Shown: piece by piece, positions 63,788-64,000 of the stretch
Numbering within the stretch: the stretch's first letter is position 1
Layout of the letters: each line of letters starts with the position of its first letter
Assembly (NCBI GenBank): GCA_028571325.1
Contig: CP116767.1
Span: forward strand, 215,150 to 279,149
Length of the DNA: 64,000 bases
Source of the DNA: Wolbachia endosymbiont of Ctenocephalides felis wCfeF
Lineage (GTDB): Bacteria > Pseudomonadota > Alphaproteobacteria > Rickettsiales > Anaplasmataceae
Direction: 5' to 3'
Translations under genes and position numbers: made by a program
Notes under the pieces: generated by a model
What the model saw: only the letters and a program-made list of their open reading frames with translations
Database searches by the model: none
What the model was told of the DNA's origin: nothing

Positions 63788-64000
63788 CACTGCCATTAAG
63801 TTAAGGAAAGAGGAGTTAAGATCAGACAAAAAATTTGAAGTGATTGGGTAATTATGATGAATTTTTAGGCAAATAAAATCCAAGAGATTTGAAAAAATTG
63901 TAAGTTAAAAACGTGATATAAAAGAGACAAGAGAGAAAGATAACTCTACTCACTATAGGAATAGAGTTATCATGGGCGTGTGCGACCGGGAAAAAATTGG
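63788..64000 (+). mobile_element. Second IS110 copy, 5' end only (runs off the window)
   Basis: Identical over all 213 visible bases to 46049-46261, starting at CACTGCCATTAAGTTAAG. The flank immediately left (TTCTTGTTAT) mirrors, as reverse complement with one mismatch, the flank right of the first copy (ATGACAAGAA). The transposase of this copy lies outside the window. Confidence 0.93.

Overview
The window is a Wolbachia chromosome segment (Alphaproteobacteria, Rickettsiales, Anaplasmataceae). The evidence is a single fused rpoB-rpoC gene, a circularly permuted (two-piece) tmRNA gene, ankyrin-repeat proteins with C-terminal membrane segments, a surface protein of the WSP/Msp2/P44 type, low GC, scattered operons, and many dispersed repeats and IS copies as in arthropod-associated strains. 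I cannot name the strain from sequence alone.

Layout. 1-8.1 kb: a 5'-truncated ankyrin gene, sdhA, a repeat, atpG, pmbA, a cold-shock protein and a DEAD-box helicase. 8.4-11.5 kb: a long coiled-coil protein of unknown function with a nuclear-localisation-like motif, overlapping rsmE tail to tail. 12.2-25.4 kb: the transcription/translation block, read on the minus strand as tRNA-Tyr, tRNA-Gly, tuf, tRNA-Trp, secE, nusG, rplK, rplA, rplJ, rplL, rpoBC. 25.5-34.7 kb: carA, a small membrane protein that runs antisense into fmt, rplT-rpmI, a PAS-like protein, a MerR-type regulator with ihfA, an MFS transporter, rodA and a lone MrpD-like antiporter subunit. 34.8-39.8 kb: an NDUFA12 homologue, mlaD, the permuted tmRNA followed directly by sspB, yggT and ftsK. 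40.4-49.3 kb: an Rpn/PD-(D/E)XK protein, nuoH-nuoG, an IS110-family element and hemB, separated by repeats. 49.4-64 kb: a second ankyrin gene, ccmA, aspS, an MHS-type transporter, thrS-infC, a bacterioferritin, SURF1, a KefB-type antiporter, a thioredoxin-fold protein, tmk, a WSP-like porin and the start of a second identical IS110 copy.

Functional links. sdhA, nuoG, nuoH, NDUFA12, atpG and SURF1 belong to the respiratory chain. hemB and ccmA belong to heme synthesis and cytochrome c maturation. tmRNA and sspB are the tagging and delivery parts of ribosome rescue and ClpXP proteolysis.

Most notable observations. (1) NusG carries two tandem N-terminal (NGN) domains, the first degenerate. (2) A family of about 0.4-0.7 kb dispersed repeats carries near-consensus sigma-70 promoters followed by T-rich tracts. 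They look like non-autonomous transposons, and a 118-bp terminal-repeat-only derivative lies near the right end. (3) The IS110 element has a long structured RNA-like region downstream of its transposase, a candidate guide RNA (bridge/seek RNA). It has 18-bp perfect terminal inverted repeats, and both copies lie inside palindromic repeats. (4) The coiled-coil protein is a candidate host-directed effector. (5) infC starts with TTG behind a strong ribosome-binding site.
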